A stretch of 64,000 bases of DNA. It comes from Gillisia xinjiangensis (GTDB lineage: Bacteria; Bacteroidota; Bacteroidia; Flavobacteriales; Flavobacteriaceae). The notes below the pieces were generated by a model. That model saw only the letters and a program-made list of their open reading frames with translations. It had not been told where the DNA came from and made no database searches. Made by a program: the position numbers and the translations under genes. The stretch spans positions 620,001-684,000 of the forward strand of contig NZ_JBKAHK010000002.1 of the NCBI RefSeq assembly GCF_046298265.1, in the 5' to 3' direction. Positions 31,464 through 39,923 of the stretch are shown in pieces (the first letter of the stretch is position 1; every line of letters begins with the position of its first letter).

Positions 31464-34205
31464 ATGAGAATGGAACAAAAGAAACAAATATCCGGGGAAG
31501 CATGGCATTCGATGGAAGATTCCGGGATCTTCGATAAGTTAAACGTGTCAAAAGGCGGCCTTTCCCCTGAAGAGGTGAAATCCAGGCGTGAAAACTACGG
31601 GGAGAATAAACTTCCGGAAGGCAAGAAAGTTACCCTGTTGGAAATCATCCTTCATCAGTTGCTAAATCCGCTTATATATATTCTTATCGCTGCTGCAATT
31701 GCGTCTGTTGCAATTGGGGAAGCTAAAGATGCAATTTTTATTTTTCTTGTGATTGTCATCAACACTGCAATTGGTGCGTACCAGGAATATACTGCTGAAA
31801 AAAGCGCTACCACATTGCAAAAACTTTTAAGATTTAAGGCAAATGTGCGAAGGGAGGGAAAACAACTGTCTATACCTTCTGAAGAGCTGGTTCCGGGGGA
31901 TGTGGTTTTACTGGAATCTGGAATTAAGGTTCCGGCCGATATTCGGCTTATCGAATCGTCGGGACTTGAAATGGATGAAAGTCTCTTAACGGGAGAATCG
32001 GTATCGGTAAAAAAGAAGTCTGGAACCCTTGCTGAAAACCTTGGAATTGCAGAACGAACAAATATGGCATTTGCTGGTTCCACCGTGCTTTACGGACGTG
32101 GCTGGGGTGTGGTTGTTTCCACAGGTTTAGAAACCGAAGTTGGAAAGATTTCCATGCATGTTACAGAGTCCGAGTCGGCTAAGCCTCCACTGGTGCAGCG
32201 TATGGAGAAATTCATTCAGCAAATCGGCATCCTTATAATCGTGCTCAGTTTAATCATTGGGGTTATGCTTTATTTGCAGGGATCAGGCCTAATGGATATT
32301 TTCTTTTTTGTGGTTGCCCTGGCAGTTTCTGCAATTCCTGAAGGTTTACCAGTAGCACTTACGGTTGCCCTGTCTATTGCTGCCAAACGCATGGCAAAAC
32401 GCAATGTGATTGTACGCAAACTCAACTCGGTTGAAAGTCTTGGCAGTTGCACCGTTATAGCAAGTGATAAAACAGGGACGCTCACAGTGAACGAACAAAC
32501 TGCCAAAAGAGTGATTTTACCGGACGGGAGTATTTTTAACATAGAAGGAGAAGGCTATAACGGAGATGGTAAAGTTTTTAGGGAAAATGAACCGGAGAGG
32601 GAAATATCTTTTTCCGAAAACAGGGAGCTCCAGAAAATTTGCAGAATTGCTGTTTGTGCCAATGAGGCCAGCCTGACTAAAGAAAATGACAAATGGGTTC
32701 ACAATGGTGATTCCATGGATGTCGCTTTATTGGGGATGAGCTACAAGTTTGGTTTAAATCCCGTTTCCGCTGAAGAAGATCAAGCTGATTTAATTCCTTA
32801 CGAATCGGAAAGAAAATTTTCCGCAGCATTCTGTAAAAATTCCAATATCGATTTAAAAGGTGCTGTGGAAACCGTTCTTGATTTTTGTGATACCATGTCT
32901 ATTGATGGTTCCCCTGTTGAACTTGACAGGGATTTAATTTTGGAGCAAGCCGATAAATTGGCTAAACAAGGCTATAGGGTTCTTGCATTTGCCAACAGAA
33001 AATTTCCCGATTATGAAAAGAAAAAAGATTATAAACCGGAAGATATTCCAACACTCACTTTTTACGGACTTGTAGGCTTTATCGATCCATTGCGCAAGGA
33101 GGCCAGGGGATCTGTAGAACAATGCAAGAAGGCAGGAATTAAGGTAATTATGATCACCGGAGATCATCCCTCCACAGCCAAGACACTTGCATGCGAATTG
33201 GGAATTGCCAATGAAAATACCAAAGTGATAAATGGGAAAATGCTCCAGGAAGCCAATTCCCCTAATACGAAGGCATATAAAGACCTTGTGGCATCTGCAA
33301 CGGTATTTGCCCGGGTATCGCCATCGCAAAAACTGGAGATTGTGGATGTTTTAATTGGGGAGGGAGAATTTGTCGCGGTTACCGGAGATGGAGTCAATGA
33401 TGCTCCCGCTTTAAAGAGGGCAAATATAGGTGTGGCTATGGGTTCAGGAACCGATGTCGCAAAGGAAGTAGGATCTATGATTGTAGTAGACGATAATTTC
33501 TCTTCGATTGTAGCCGGGGTAGAAGAAGGGAGGTTTGCATATGACAATGTACGGAAAGTGATTTATCTTCTTATTTCTACCGGAGCAGCAGAAGTAATTC
33601 TTTTTATTTGTTCGATCCTGGCCGGTCTTCCCCTTCCCTTGCTCGCCGTGCAATTGCTTTGGCTTAACCTTGTAACTAACGGGATCCAGGATGTTGCCCT
33701 TGCTTTTGAGAAAGGAGAGCCCGGCGCCATGAAGCGAAAACCTAGGAGTCCAGCCGAGAAAATTTTTAATCCGTTAATGGTGAAGCAAACCCTGGTTTCC
33801 AGCGTTACCATAGGAATTATAGTTTTTGGGTTCTGGTTTTGGCTCAACAACTATACTCAAATGGAAGAATTTCATGCCAGGAATCTCATTTTGCTTTTAA
33901 TGGTATTCATGCAAAACTTTCATGTTTTCAATTGCCGTTCCGAAAGGGTTTCCACCTTTAAAATTCCCCTAACAAGAAATGTGCTCCTGGTATTTGGAGT
34001 GCTTATCGCCCAGGGGATACACGTGTTGAGCATGCAAATTCCATTTATGCAAAACATTCTTAGGATTGAACCTATTACAGTAAGTGAATGGTTTTATATT
34101 CTGCTGTTGGCCGTTCCCATAATTTTGGTAATGGAACTATTTAAACTATTCAATGTCAAAAAGGATAAAAGAGCCAACCCAGTTGAAATAAATTCCCGGA
34201 ATTGA
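31464..34205 (+). CDS. P-type Ca2+-transporting ATPase (P2 type)
   Basis: 913 residues, about ten membrane helices. In order: cation-ATPase N-terminal domain (10-75), TGES actuator loop (176-179), PEGLP in M4 (292-296, the P2A/P2B calcium-site helix), the phosphorylated Asp335 in DKTGTLT, and TGDGVNDAP in the hinge. A C-terminal helical part with NLVTNGIQDVALAFE follows. It should pump Ca2+ (or Mn2+/other cations) out of the cytosol using ATP. ATG 31464 and 31470 are both possible. The gene is monocistronic or leads the small helicase-like gene 80 bases downstream. Confidence 0.9.
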   Translation: MRMEQKKQISGEAWHSMEDSGIFDKLNVSKGGLSPEEVKSRRENYGENKLPEGKKVTLLEIILHQLLNPLIYILIAAAIASVAIGEAKDAIFIFLVIVINTAIGAYQEYTAEKSATTLQKLLRFKANVRREGKQLSIPSEELVPGDVVLLESGIKVPADIRLIESSGLEMDESLLTGESVSVKKKSGTLAENLGIAERTNMAFAGSTVLYGRGWGVVVSTGLETEVGKISMHVTESESAKPPLVQRMEKFIQQIGILIIVLSLIIGVMLYLQGSGLMDIFFFVVALAVSAIPEGLPVALTVALSIAAKRMAKRNVIVRKLNSVESLGSCTVIASDKTGTLTVNEQTAKRVILPDGSIFNIEGEGYNGDGKVFRENEPEREISFSENRELQKICRIAVCANEASLTKENDKWVHNGDSMDVALLGMSYKFGLNPVSAEEDQADLIPYESERKFSAAFCKNSNIDLKGAVETVLDFCDTMSIDGSPVELDRDLILEQADKLAKQGYRVLAFANRKFPDYEKKKDYKPEDIPTLTFYGLVGFIDPLRKEARGSVEQCKKAGIKVIMITGDHPSTAKTLACELGIANENTKVINGKMLQEANSPNTKAYKDLVASATVFARVSPSQKLEIVDVLIGEGEFVAVTGDGVNDAPALKRANIGVAMGSGTDVAKEVGSMIVVDDNFSSIVAGVEEGRFAYDNVRKVIYLLISTGAAEVILFICSILAGLPLPLLAVQLLWLNLVTNGIQDVALAFEKGEPGAMKRKPRSPAEKIFNPLMVKQTLVSSVTIGIIVFGFWFWLNNYTQMEEFHARNLILLLMVFMQNFHVFNCRSERVSTFKIPLTRNVLLVFGVLIAQGIHVLSMQIPFMQNILRIEPITVSEWFYILLLAVPIILVMELFKLFNVKKDKRANPVEINSRN

Positions 34206-34284
34206 TGTCAGATTTTATATATTACCACAAAATGAAAGGCAGTTGTCTTTCCGCTATAATTTTAGATAAAAATAGAAGAATACT

Positions 34285-34899
34285 ATGTCGTTTAAAAAAT
34301 TAAATACCCCATTAACAGAAACACTGGAAAGACTGGGTTATGAGAATCCGCTCCCGTTTCAAAAAAAGGTTTTGTCTAAGATAAAAAGCGGAATGAACTT
34401 GTTTGGGATTGCTCCTGAAGGAAGTGGAAAAACCACAGCATTAATTATAAGTGTGATTCAAAAACTGGAAAGTGAATCTTTTGAAGATGCTCCACGGGCA
34501 ATTATTGTCGTAAAGGATAAAGAAGCAGCCCTGGAACTTGAGGATAAATTTAAAACTTTCACAAGGTTTATGGATCTCCGGATATTCAGTGCTTATGATC
34601 AACCGGATCTTGACATGCAAAAAGGGGAAATTTATGAGGGAGTTGATATTGTTATTGCCACTCCAAACAAATTATTTAAACTTTTCAAGGCCACAGGAAT
34701 TAATGTTAGTCAGTTAAAATTATTCATTGTGGACGATGCCGAGTTTCTTCTTAAAAACAGCGCTTATAACGACCTTATTCGTATTCCGCCACATATCACA
34801 AAGTGTCAGTATTTGATATTTTCAACTGAATTCAATTCTAAGATCGAACGCCTAAAAGATTCCTTTATGGCACATTCTGAAGAGGTTGTGATGAAATAA
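34285..34899 (+). CDS. Stand-alone DEAD-box N-terminal domain protein
   Basis: 204 residues that correspond to the first RecA domain of a DEAD-box RNA helicase. Q-motif region (LGYENPLPFQKKVL), Walker A as APEGSGKTTA (about 49-58), the PTRELA region replaced by IIVVKDKEAALELE, TPNKLFKL, motif II as VDDAE in place of DEAD, and an FSTE in place of SAT. The second helicase domain is absent, and the sequence ends cleanly with a stop. It may still bind ATP/RNA but is not a full helicase. A standalone paralogue or regulator is possible; no sign of frame damage. Confidence 0.75.
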   Translation: MSFKKLNTPLTETLERLGYENPLPFQKKVLSKIKSGMNLFGIAPEGSGKTTALIISVIQKLESESFEDAPRAIIVVKDKEAALELEDKFKTFTRFMDLRIFSAYDQPDLDMQKGEIYEGVDIVIATPNKLFKLFKATGINVSQLKLFIVDDAEFLLKNSAYNDLIRIPPHITKCQYLIFSTEFNSKIERLKDSFMAHSEEVVMK

Positions 34900-35025
34900 A
34901 ATAGTTAAAATTCGTTCCACTAAAAGCTAATTACTTGAATTATATTTCAGGAGTAAACTGTTTCAGTAATTAATAAACAGAATTATTTCGGAAGGGATTT
35001 TAGATAGTGATATCAATTATAAAGT

Positions 35026-35463
35026 ATGAGGCGATTCCACATTTTAATAGTATTAATACTGACTTCTATGACGACTTTAAGCGCACAGGATCTTTCTGTT
35101 CATAGATGGGAAAACAGACTTCTTATTCTACTTACAGAAGACACTGAAGACATAAACTATAAGAAACAGTTGGAGGAATTAAGCAATTGCCGCGAGGGTA
35201 TTACAGACCGGAAACTCATTGTTTATCAGAGTACAAGAGATAATTTCCGGAATGGACAGCTTTCTGAAGGGGAATGGAAAAATTCTCCCGATATTTATAA
35301 AAAGTATAAAGGAAACAAACCGGGATTTCAGGTCCTGCTTATTGGTTTGGATGGCGGGGTCAAAATGGATCAAGCAGAAATGATTTCCTGTGAAAAAATT
35401 TTCGGCACCATAGATTCTATGCCAATGCGGAAAGCCGAAATGAGAAAAAATAAGGAAGGATAA
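35026..35463 (+). CDS. DUF4174 domain-containing secreted protein
   Basis: 145 residues with a signal peptide (MRRFHILIVLILTSMTTLSAQ). The DUF4174 pattern is visible: WENRLLILLTED, RKLIVYQ and GFQVLLIGLDGGVKMDQAE, ending IDSMPMRKAEMRK. The fold resembles thioredoxin-like domains without a CxxC, and the function is unknown. A conserved hypothetical gene follows five bases downstream and is probably co-transcribed. Confidence 0.85.
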   Translation: MRRFHILIVLILTSMTTLSAQDLSVHRWENRLLILLTEDTEDINYKKQLEELSNCREGITDRKLIVYQSTRDNFRNGQLSEGEWKNSPDIYKKYKGNKPGFQVLLIGLDGGVKMDQAEMISCEKIFGTIDSMPMRKAEMRKNKEG

Positions 35464-35468
35464 ATTCA

Positions 35469-35945
35469 ATGAAAGCCGCAACTGTAATTCAGCTTAAAAA
35501 AGAACTTTCTTATCGTTCTCCTGAAGAATTGCTGGAGATGTGCCTCCGGCTCTCCAAATTCAAAAAGGAGAATAAGGAATTATTAACCTATATGTTATTT
35601 GAATCTGCAGATGAAGCCGGGTATATTGAAAGTGTAAAAAATGAGATCGATCTGGAATTTGATGCTATCAATACCAGCAGTTATTATTTTATAAAAAAGA
35701 GTGTTAGGAAAATACTTCGGAACATAAAAAAATACAGTCGGTATTCCCAAAAAAAGGAAACCGAAGTAGAATTGCTGATCTATTTTTGTTCAAAATTAAA
35801 AACTTTTAAGCCTTCTATCACAAGAAATACTACGCTTCTAAATCTCTATGAGCGCCAATTGGCTTTGGCCGAGAAGATTATTTCCACGCTGCACGAAGAC
35901 CTGCAATATGATTACAGGTTAGAATTGGAAGATTTGGGGAATTAG
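35469..35945 (+). CDS. Conserved hypothetical helical protein
   Basis: 158 residues, charged and almost wholly alpha-helical by composition (ELLEMCLRLSKFKKENKELL, AINTSSYYFIKKSVRKILRN, LIYFCSKLKTF). No signal peptide or membrane helix, so cytosolic. Starts five bases after the DUF4174 stop. Similar short proteins occur in flavobacteria; I cannot assign a function. Confidence 0.65.
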   Translation: MKAATVIQLKKELSYRSPEELLEMCLRLSKFKKENKELLTYMLFESADEAGYIESVKNEIDLEFDAINTSSYYFIKKSVRKILRNIKKYSRYSQKKETEVELLIYFCSKLKTFKPSITRNTTLLNLYERQLALAEKIISTLHEDLQYDYRLELEDLGN

Positions 35946-36017
35946 TGGAGAGTTTAACCCTTCCGTCTTAATCGGTTGAAAAATTCTGGTTAAATAGAAA
36001 TATTTTAGTGCCGATTA

Positions 36018-36048
36018 ATTCTCCTTCCCTTTCATGGGAAGGACCTTT
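36018..36048. repeat. CTCCTTCCC-type repeat A left of the DUF559 remnant
   Basis: ATTCTCCTTCCCTTTCATGG, then GAAGGACCTTTT: a short imperfect palindrome (CCTTCCC...GGGAAGG). A related stretch, CTTCCATTTCAAGGGAAGAAG, lies at 36431-36451 within the start of the DUF559 remnant. Confidence 0.65.
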
Positions 36049-36069
36049 TGATTTTTCTTAATAAAAAAG

Positions 36070-36120
36070 TTCCCCCTCCTTCCCAAGGAGAGGTGGACCA
36101 CTCGCGGCCCGGAGTGGTTA
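36070..36120. repeat. CCCTCCTTCCC...GGCCCGGAGTGGTT repeat B
   Basis: TTCCCCCTCCTTCCCAAGG, AGAGGTGGACCACTCGCGGC, then CCGGAGTGGTTA. It overlaps the DUF559 stop codon. It shares its plan with repeat C at 36482-36530: CCCCTCCTTCCCAA, GGGGTGG, a short stem, then CGGGGAGGTT. Confidence 0.72.
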
Positions 36121-36437
36121 AACACGAAACTTATCTTTTATAGCTCTCAAAACATATTCTAAATTCTCAAACACCATCTTATTTTCAAATCTCAATACCT
36201 TAAACCCCATTCCCTCTAAAATTTCATTCCGCTTTCTATCTTTTTCCTCTGCCAAAGCATTTAAATGAACCTGACCATCCAATTCAATAATCAACATTTC
36301 GGAAGCACAATAGAAATCAACTATAAAATTATTAATACTATGCTGCCGCCTGAATTTTCTCCCTTCCAGTTTCTTGCCTTTTTACTCATTCCAAAAAAAG
36401 CTTCTACGGGAGTCAACTTGCTCCTCAATTCTTCCAT
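36118..36437 (-). pseudogene. DUF559 endonuclease-domain gene, frameshifted and stopped
   Basis: Read leftward from ATG 36437: MEELRSKLTPVEAFF, then a one-base loss in a T run (seven Ts at about 36393-36399 where eight are needed) and an in-frame TAA in place of a Leu codon. After that the frame resumes as KLEGRKFRRQHSINNFIVDF, YCASEMLIIELDGQVH, KVLRFEN and ends VLRAIKDKFRV at 36118. The D...ExD..Q/H core (DFYC, IELDGQVH) is that of the DUF559/MTES_1575 PD-(D/E)XK-like family. It is dead at this locus. Repeats of one family lie on both sides. Confidence 0.8.
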
Positions 36438-36481
36438 TTCAAGGGAAGAAGCTTTTTATTTAAATATACCAAAATTATTAA

Positions 36482-36530
36482 AAGCTCCCCTCCTTCCCAA
36501 AAAGGGGTGGCCGAAGGCCGGGGAGGTTCG
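36482..36530. repeat. CCCTCCTTCCC...GGCCGGGGAGGTT repeat C, right of the DUF559 remnant
   Basis: AAGCTCCCCTCCTTCCC, AAAAAGGGGTGGCCGAAGG, CCGGGGAGGTTCG. CCCCTCCTTCCC pairs with GGGG and the GGCC-GAA-GGCC segment forms a small stem. It lies 45 bases before the DUF559 start. Confidence 0.75.
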
Positions 36531-36616
36531 AATTACAATTATCTCTTTAAATCCAAAGCTGAAATGGAGTTTGTACTATTTTAACCATTTTTAAACTTTT
36601 TTCCTATCTTTAAGAG

Positions 36617-36964
36617 ATGCAGGAAGCTTGTACAGAATGTGGAGAAAAAATTGTTGGCAGGATCGATAAGAAGTTCTGTGGGGACTACTGTCGCAATTCT
36701 TATAATAATAAGATGAATAAGGACCGGAATAACCTTGTTCGCAATGTAAATAACCGCCTTCGCAAGAATTACAGAATCCTGGAAGAATTAAACCCTGCAG
36801 ATAAAACAAGAACCAGCAGGACGAAGCTGCTGGCTAAAGGTTTTAGTTTCGATTATTTCACAAGCATCTACACCACAAAATCCGGCACCATATATTATTT
36901 TATTTACGACCAGGGCTATTTACCATTGGAAGGTGATTATTACGCATTAGTAAAACGGACTTAA
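36617..36964 (+). CDS. Small zinc-ribbon-like conserved hypothetical protein
   Basis: 115 residues. The N-terminus has CTECGEKIVGRIDKKFCGDYC: four cysteines in CxxC...CxxxC spacing that could bind zinc, as in DUF2116-type Zn ribbons. A basic Asn/Arg-rich helix (NNKMNKDRNNLVRNVNNRLRK) and a beta-rich end (FDYFTSIYTTKSGTIYYFIYD) follow. Likely a nucleic-acid-binding protein by its charge, but this is a guess. A TATCTTTA box sits five bases before the ATG. Its stop overlaps that of the convergent CBS gene by four bases. Confidence 0.75.
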   Translation: MQEACTECGEKIVGRIDKKFCGDYCRNSYNNKMNKDRNNLVRNVNNRLRKNYRILEELNPADKTRTSRTKLLAKGFSFDYFTSIYTTKSGTIYYFIYDQGYLPLEGDYYALVKRT

Positions 36965-37428
36965 CTATGCCAGTTTTGGCTACGTAATTTAAGTGCTGCG
37001 CAAAGAATATCTTTTCTGCTTATTTGTCCAATTAATTTTCCGTTTTCAATAATAGGGAACCTTCTGCAATTGTGTTTGTAAAATAAAGAGGCACAATCAA
37101 AAATGCTTACATTTTTATCTATAGTTGGAACATTGGTTTCCATGTACTGTTCAATCTGCATATCTCCAATAGGCATGTTATAATACCTGCTCTCTGATAT
37201 TTGTTTCATACAATCCCCGTCCGAAATGATTCCCAGCAGCTCATTGTTTTCATTGACCACCGGTGCCCCGGAAATCTTATTTTTAATAAGAGTTTCCATA
37301 ACCTCCACTACATATTGATCTTTTCTAAAAGTGATAAGATTTTCGCTCATATAATCCTTTACCTGAATGGGAGCACTTTGAATTTTCTCCGGCTCCGCTC
37401 TTTTTCCTTCAAAACTTTTAATTCCCAT
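36961..37428 (-). CDS. CBS-domain protein
   Basis: 155 residues with two CBS domains in tandem: VKDYMSENLITFRKDQYVVEVM...GAPVVNENNELLGIISDGDCMKQI (about 22-75) and MQIEQYMETNVPTIDKNVSIFD...RRFPIIENGKLIGQISRKDIL (about 88-145). CBS pairs bind adenosyl ligands such as AMP/ATP and regulate partner proteins. No catalytic domain is attached. It starts 128 bases from the divergent M28 peptidase, so co-regulation is possible. Confidence 0.88.
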   Translation of the reverse strand: MGIKSFEGKRAEPEKIQSAPIQVKDYMSENLITFRKDQYVVEVMETLIKNKISGAPVVNENNELLGIISDGDCMKQISESRYYNMPIGDMQIEQYMETNVPTIDKNVSIFDCASLFYKHNCRRFPIIENGKLIGQISRKDILCAALKLRSQNWHS

Positions 37429-37555
37429 GGTGCTAACTTTTTGATTATTAATCTTTTGAATATAATGAAAATTTTCGAGTCTTAGAAGATGTGCATAAAT
37501 TTATTTTATTAAGCTTAACTTATTTATCTTTAAACCTTAATAGTTTCTCTATTTT

Positions 37556-39880
37556 ATGCTGAAAAAATTATCCCCCTTATTTATCATCCTGATCCTCATT
37601 TTTTGCACCTGGTTTATTTTTTATTCCAGTATGCCCGGAAAAGAAACTACCCGGGAAATCCCTGGAACCGAATTTTCTACTGAACGCGCATTCCAGCACA
37701 TACAAAACATCGCACAAACTCCACATTATGTAGGGAGTAGTGCGCATAGCAGGGTTCGAAATTACATAGTGAACGAATTGCAGGAACTGGGGCTGGAGGT
37801 TCAAATGCAGGAAGGTTACAGCCTTAATAATGAAGGTGTGATTACCCGCCCTCAAAATATACTTGCCAGAATTCCTGGCAGCGAGTCGGGAAGCGCCCTG
37901 CTTTTAATGTCTCACTATGACAGTGCAGGACATTCCTCTCCCGGAGCTGCAGATGCCGCCAGTGGAGTGGCAACAATTTTGGAGGGGATCCGGGCATTTC
38001 TTGAAAAGGGCGAATCCAACAAAAATGAGATCCTACTGTTATTTACCGATGCTGAAGAATTAGGATTGAACGGTGCCGATCTTTTTGTTAAGGAACACCC
38101 CTGGGCAAAAAATGTGGAATTGGCCATAAATTTTGAAGCTCGCGGGAGCGGAGGGAATTCCTTTATGCTCCTGGAAACCAATTCCGGAAATGCAGCACTT
38201 ATTCGTGAATTCGTAAAAGCCAATCCCAAATATCCGGTTACAAATTCCCTGGCCTACAGTGTCTATAAAATGCTTCCAAATGATACCGATCTCACCGTTT
38301 TAAGAGAACAGGCCAATATAAATGGTTACAATTTTGCGTTTATAGACGATCATTTTGATTACCACACCGCGAGGGATATTCCTGAGAATCTTGATAGAAA
38401 AACCCTGGCGCACCAGGGGAGTTATTTAATGCCGCTTCTTGATTATTTCAAGGACGCCAATATTTCAGAACTGGACTCTGAAGAAGACCTTATCTATTTC
38501 AGTCTGCCTTTTGGTGAGATAATCAGTTATTCTTTCTCGTATATTTTTCCGATGTTGATCCTTTGTTTCATCCTTTTCTTTCTGGTTTTAGGCTATGGGG
38601 TATTTAGCAAAAAACACTTTTTGAGATCGGCAGTAAAAGGAATAATCCCATTTTCTATAAGTTTGCTTGGATCTGGAATTTTGACCTATTTACTCTGGAA
38701 ATTCTGCCTTATGATCTATCCCGAATATTCCGAAATGGAACACGGGTTTACCTACAACGGGTATTATTATATTGCAGCAGTAATCTTCCTAACCCTCAGC
38801 ATTAATCTTTTCACATATCATAAATTCGACTCTCAGGATAAGAAAGCAGGTTACCTGGTATTTCCACTGTTTTTCTGGATGTTAATCTGCCTTCTACTTG
38901 CATTTTTTCTTAAGGGAGCGGCATATTTTATCTTGCCTGCATTTTTTGCGATTTTGCAATTATGGATAATGATTCGTCAAAAACGACCAAACCTGTTTTT
39001 AATGTTTCTGTTAAGTTTGCCGGCACTGGTTATTCTATTGCCATTTATTGCCACTTTTCCAGTGGCGTTGGGATTAAAAATACTTTTTGTAACTGCTATA
39101 CTCAGCACTTTTTTATTCCTGTTTTTTCTTCCCGTTTTCGGGTATTTTAAGCTAAAAAAAGCCCTGGCATTACTTTGTTTTTTAATATTTAACGTGCTGT
39201 TCATTACCGCACATTTTAAATCTTCTTTTTCAGAAGAACGACCGAAACCCAACAGTCTTGTTTATCTTTTTAATGCAGATACAAGCGAGGCAAGCTGGAA
39301 TTCATATGATCTCATGGTCGATTTTTGGACATCAGAATTCTTTGGAGAAGATCCTATAATTATCCCTTCTTCTGAAGAGGCTTTTCAAAGCAAGTATGGA
39401 TCAAACTTCACCTTTAAAGCCAAAGCACCACTCAATAATATCCCTGAACCGGGCGTTGTTTTTGAAAAACTGAATTCGGAGGATAGCCTTGATAAAACAA
39501 GCCGTTATTCCCTGAAAATTGCTCCAAACCGAAAAATCAACCGGATGGAACTCTATGCAGACAGAAAAGTGGATTTTGAAGAATTTAGGGTAAATGGTTT
39601 AACGGCAGATTCGATTGATCTTGGGGCAAATTCATTTCACATTTTCACCAAACGATGGCACAACAGGTTGCTCATCTATCATGCTGCAAACAGGGATACC
39701 TTAAACATTGAATTTGTGGTTAAGGAAGAAAAACTGCCGGAATTCATTTTATATGAATCCAGTTACGATCTTTTGGAAAACCCGGAGTTTGATATTCCGG
39801 AACGCAAAAAAGCTATGATCCCAAGACCTTTTGTAGTTAATGATGCAGTAATCATAAGGAAAACCATCAGGTTGGATTAA
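37556..39880 (+). CDS. M28 family membrane-bound aminopeptidase
   Basis: 774 residues. An N-terminal membrane helix (residues 8-25) is followed by the M28 zinc peptidase domain with SHYDSAGHSSPGAADAASG (metal His/Asp), TDAEELGLNGADLF (catalytic Glu pair) and DDHFDYHTARDIPEN. From about 320 to 560 come eight or so membrane helices, and the last 200 residues form a beta-rich extracytoplasmic domain. The plan matches eukaryote-like FXNA-type M28 proteases. The catalytic domain faces the periplasm. A TATCTTTA box lies at 37525-37532. Confidence 0.87.
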   Translation: MLKKLSPLFIILILIFCTWFIFYSSMPGKETTREIPGTEFSTERAFQHIQNIAQTPHYVGSSAHSRVRNYIVNELQELGLEVQMQEGYSLNNEGVITRPQNILARIPGSESGSALLLMSHYDSAGHSSPGAADAASGVATILEGIRAFLEKGESNKNEILLLFTDAEELGLNGADLFVKEHPWAKNVELAINFEARGSGGNSFMLLETNSGNAALIREFVKANPKYPVTNSLAYSVYKMLPNDTDLTVLREQANINGYNFAFIDDHFDYHTARDIPENLDRKTLAHQGSYLMPLLDYFKDANISELDSEEDLIYFSLPFGEIISYSFSYIFPMLILCFILFFLVLGYGVFSKKHFLRSAVKGIIPFSISLLGSGILTYLLWKFCLMIYPEYSEMEHGFTYNGYYYIAAVIFLTLSINLFTYHKFDSQDKKAGYLVFPLFFWMLICLLLAFFLKGAAYFILPAFFAILQLWIMIRQKRPNLFLMFLLSLPALVILLPFIATFPVALGLKILFVTAILSTFLFLFFLPVFGYFKLKKALALLCFLIFNVLFITAHFKSSFSEERPKPNSLVYLFNADTSEASWNSYDLMVDFWTSEFFGEDPIIIPSSEEAFQSKYGSNFTFKAKAPLNNIPEPGVVFEKLNSEDSLDKTSRYSLKIAPNRKINRMELYADRKVDFEEFRVNGLTADSIDLGANSFHIFTKRWHNRLLIYHAANRDTLNIEFVVKEEKLPEFILYESSYDLLENPEFDIPERKKAMIPRPFVVNDAVIIRKTIRLD

Positions 39881-39923
39881 CTTTATTAAAAAATCCTTCA
39901 TATTATAGAAGGAAGAAAAATAT

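Noticed and set aside
36526..36536. GGTTCGAAT resembling a tRNA T-loop
   Set aside because: It is part of repeat C; no acceptor stem or anticodon arm can be drawn around it.
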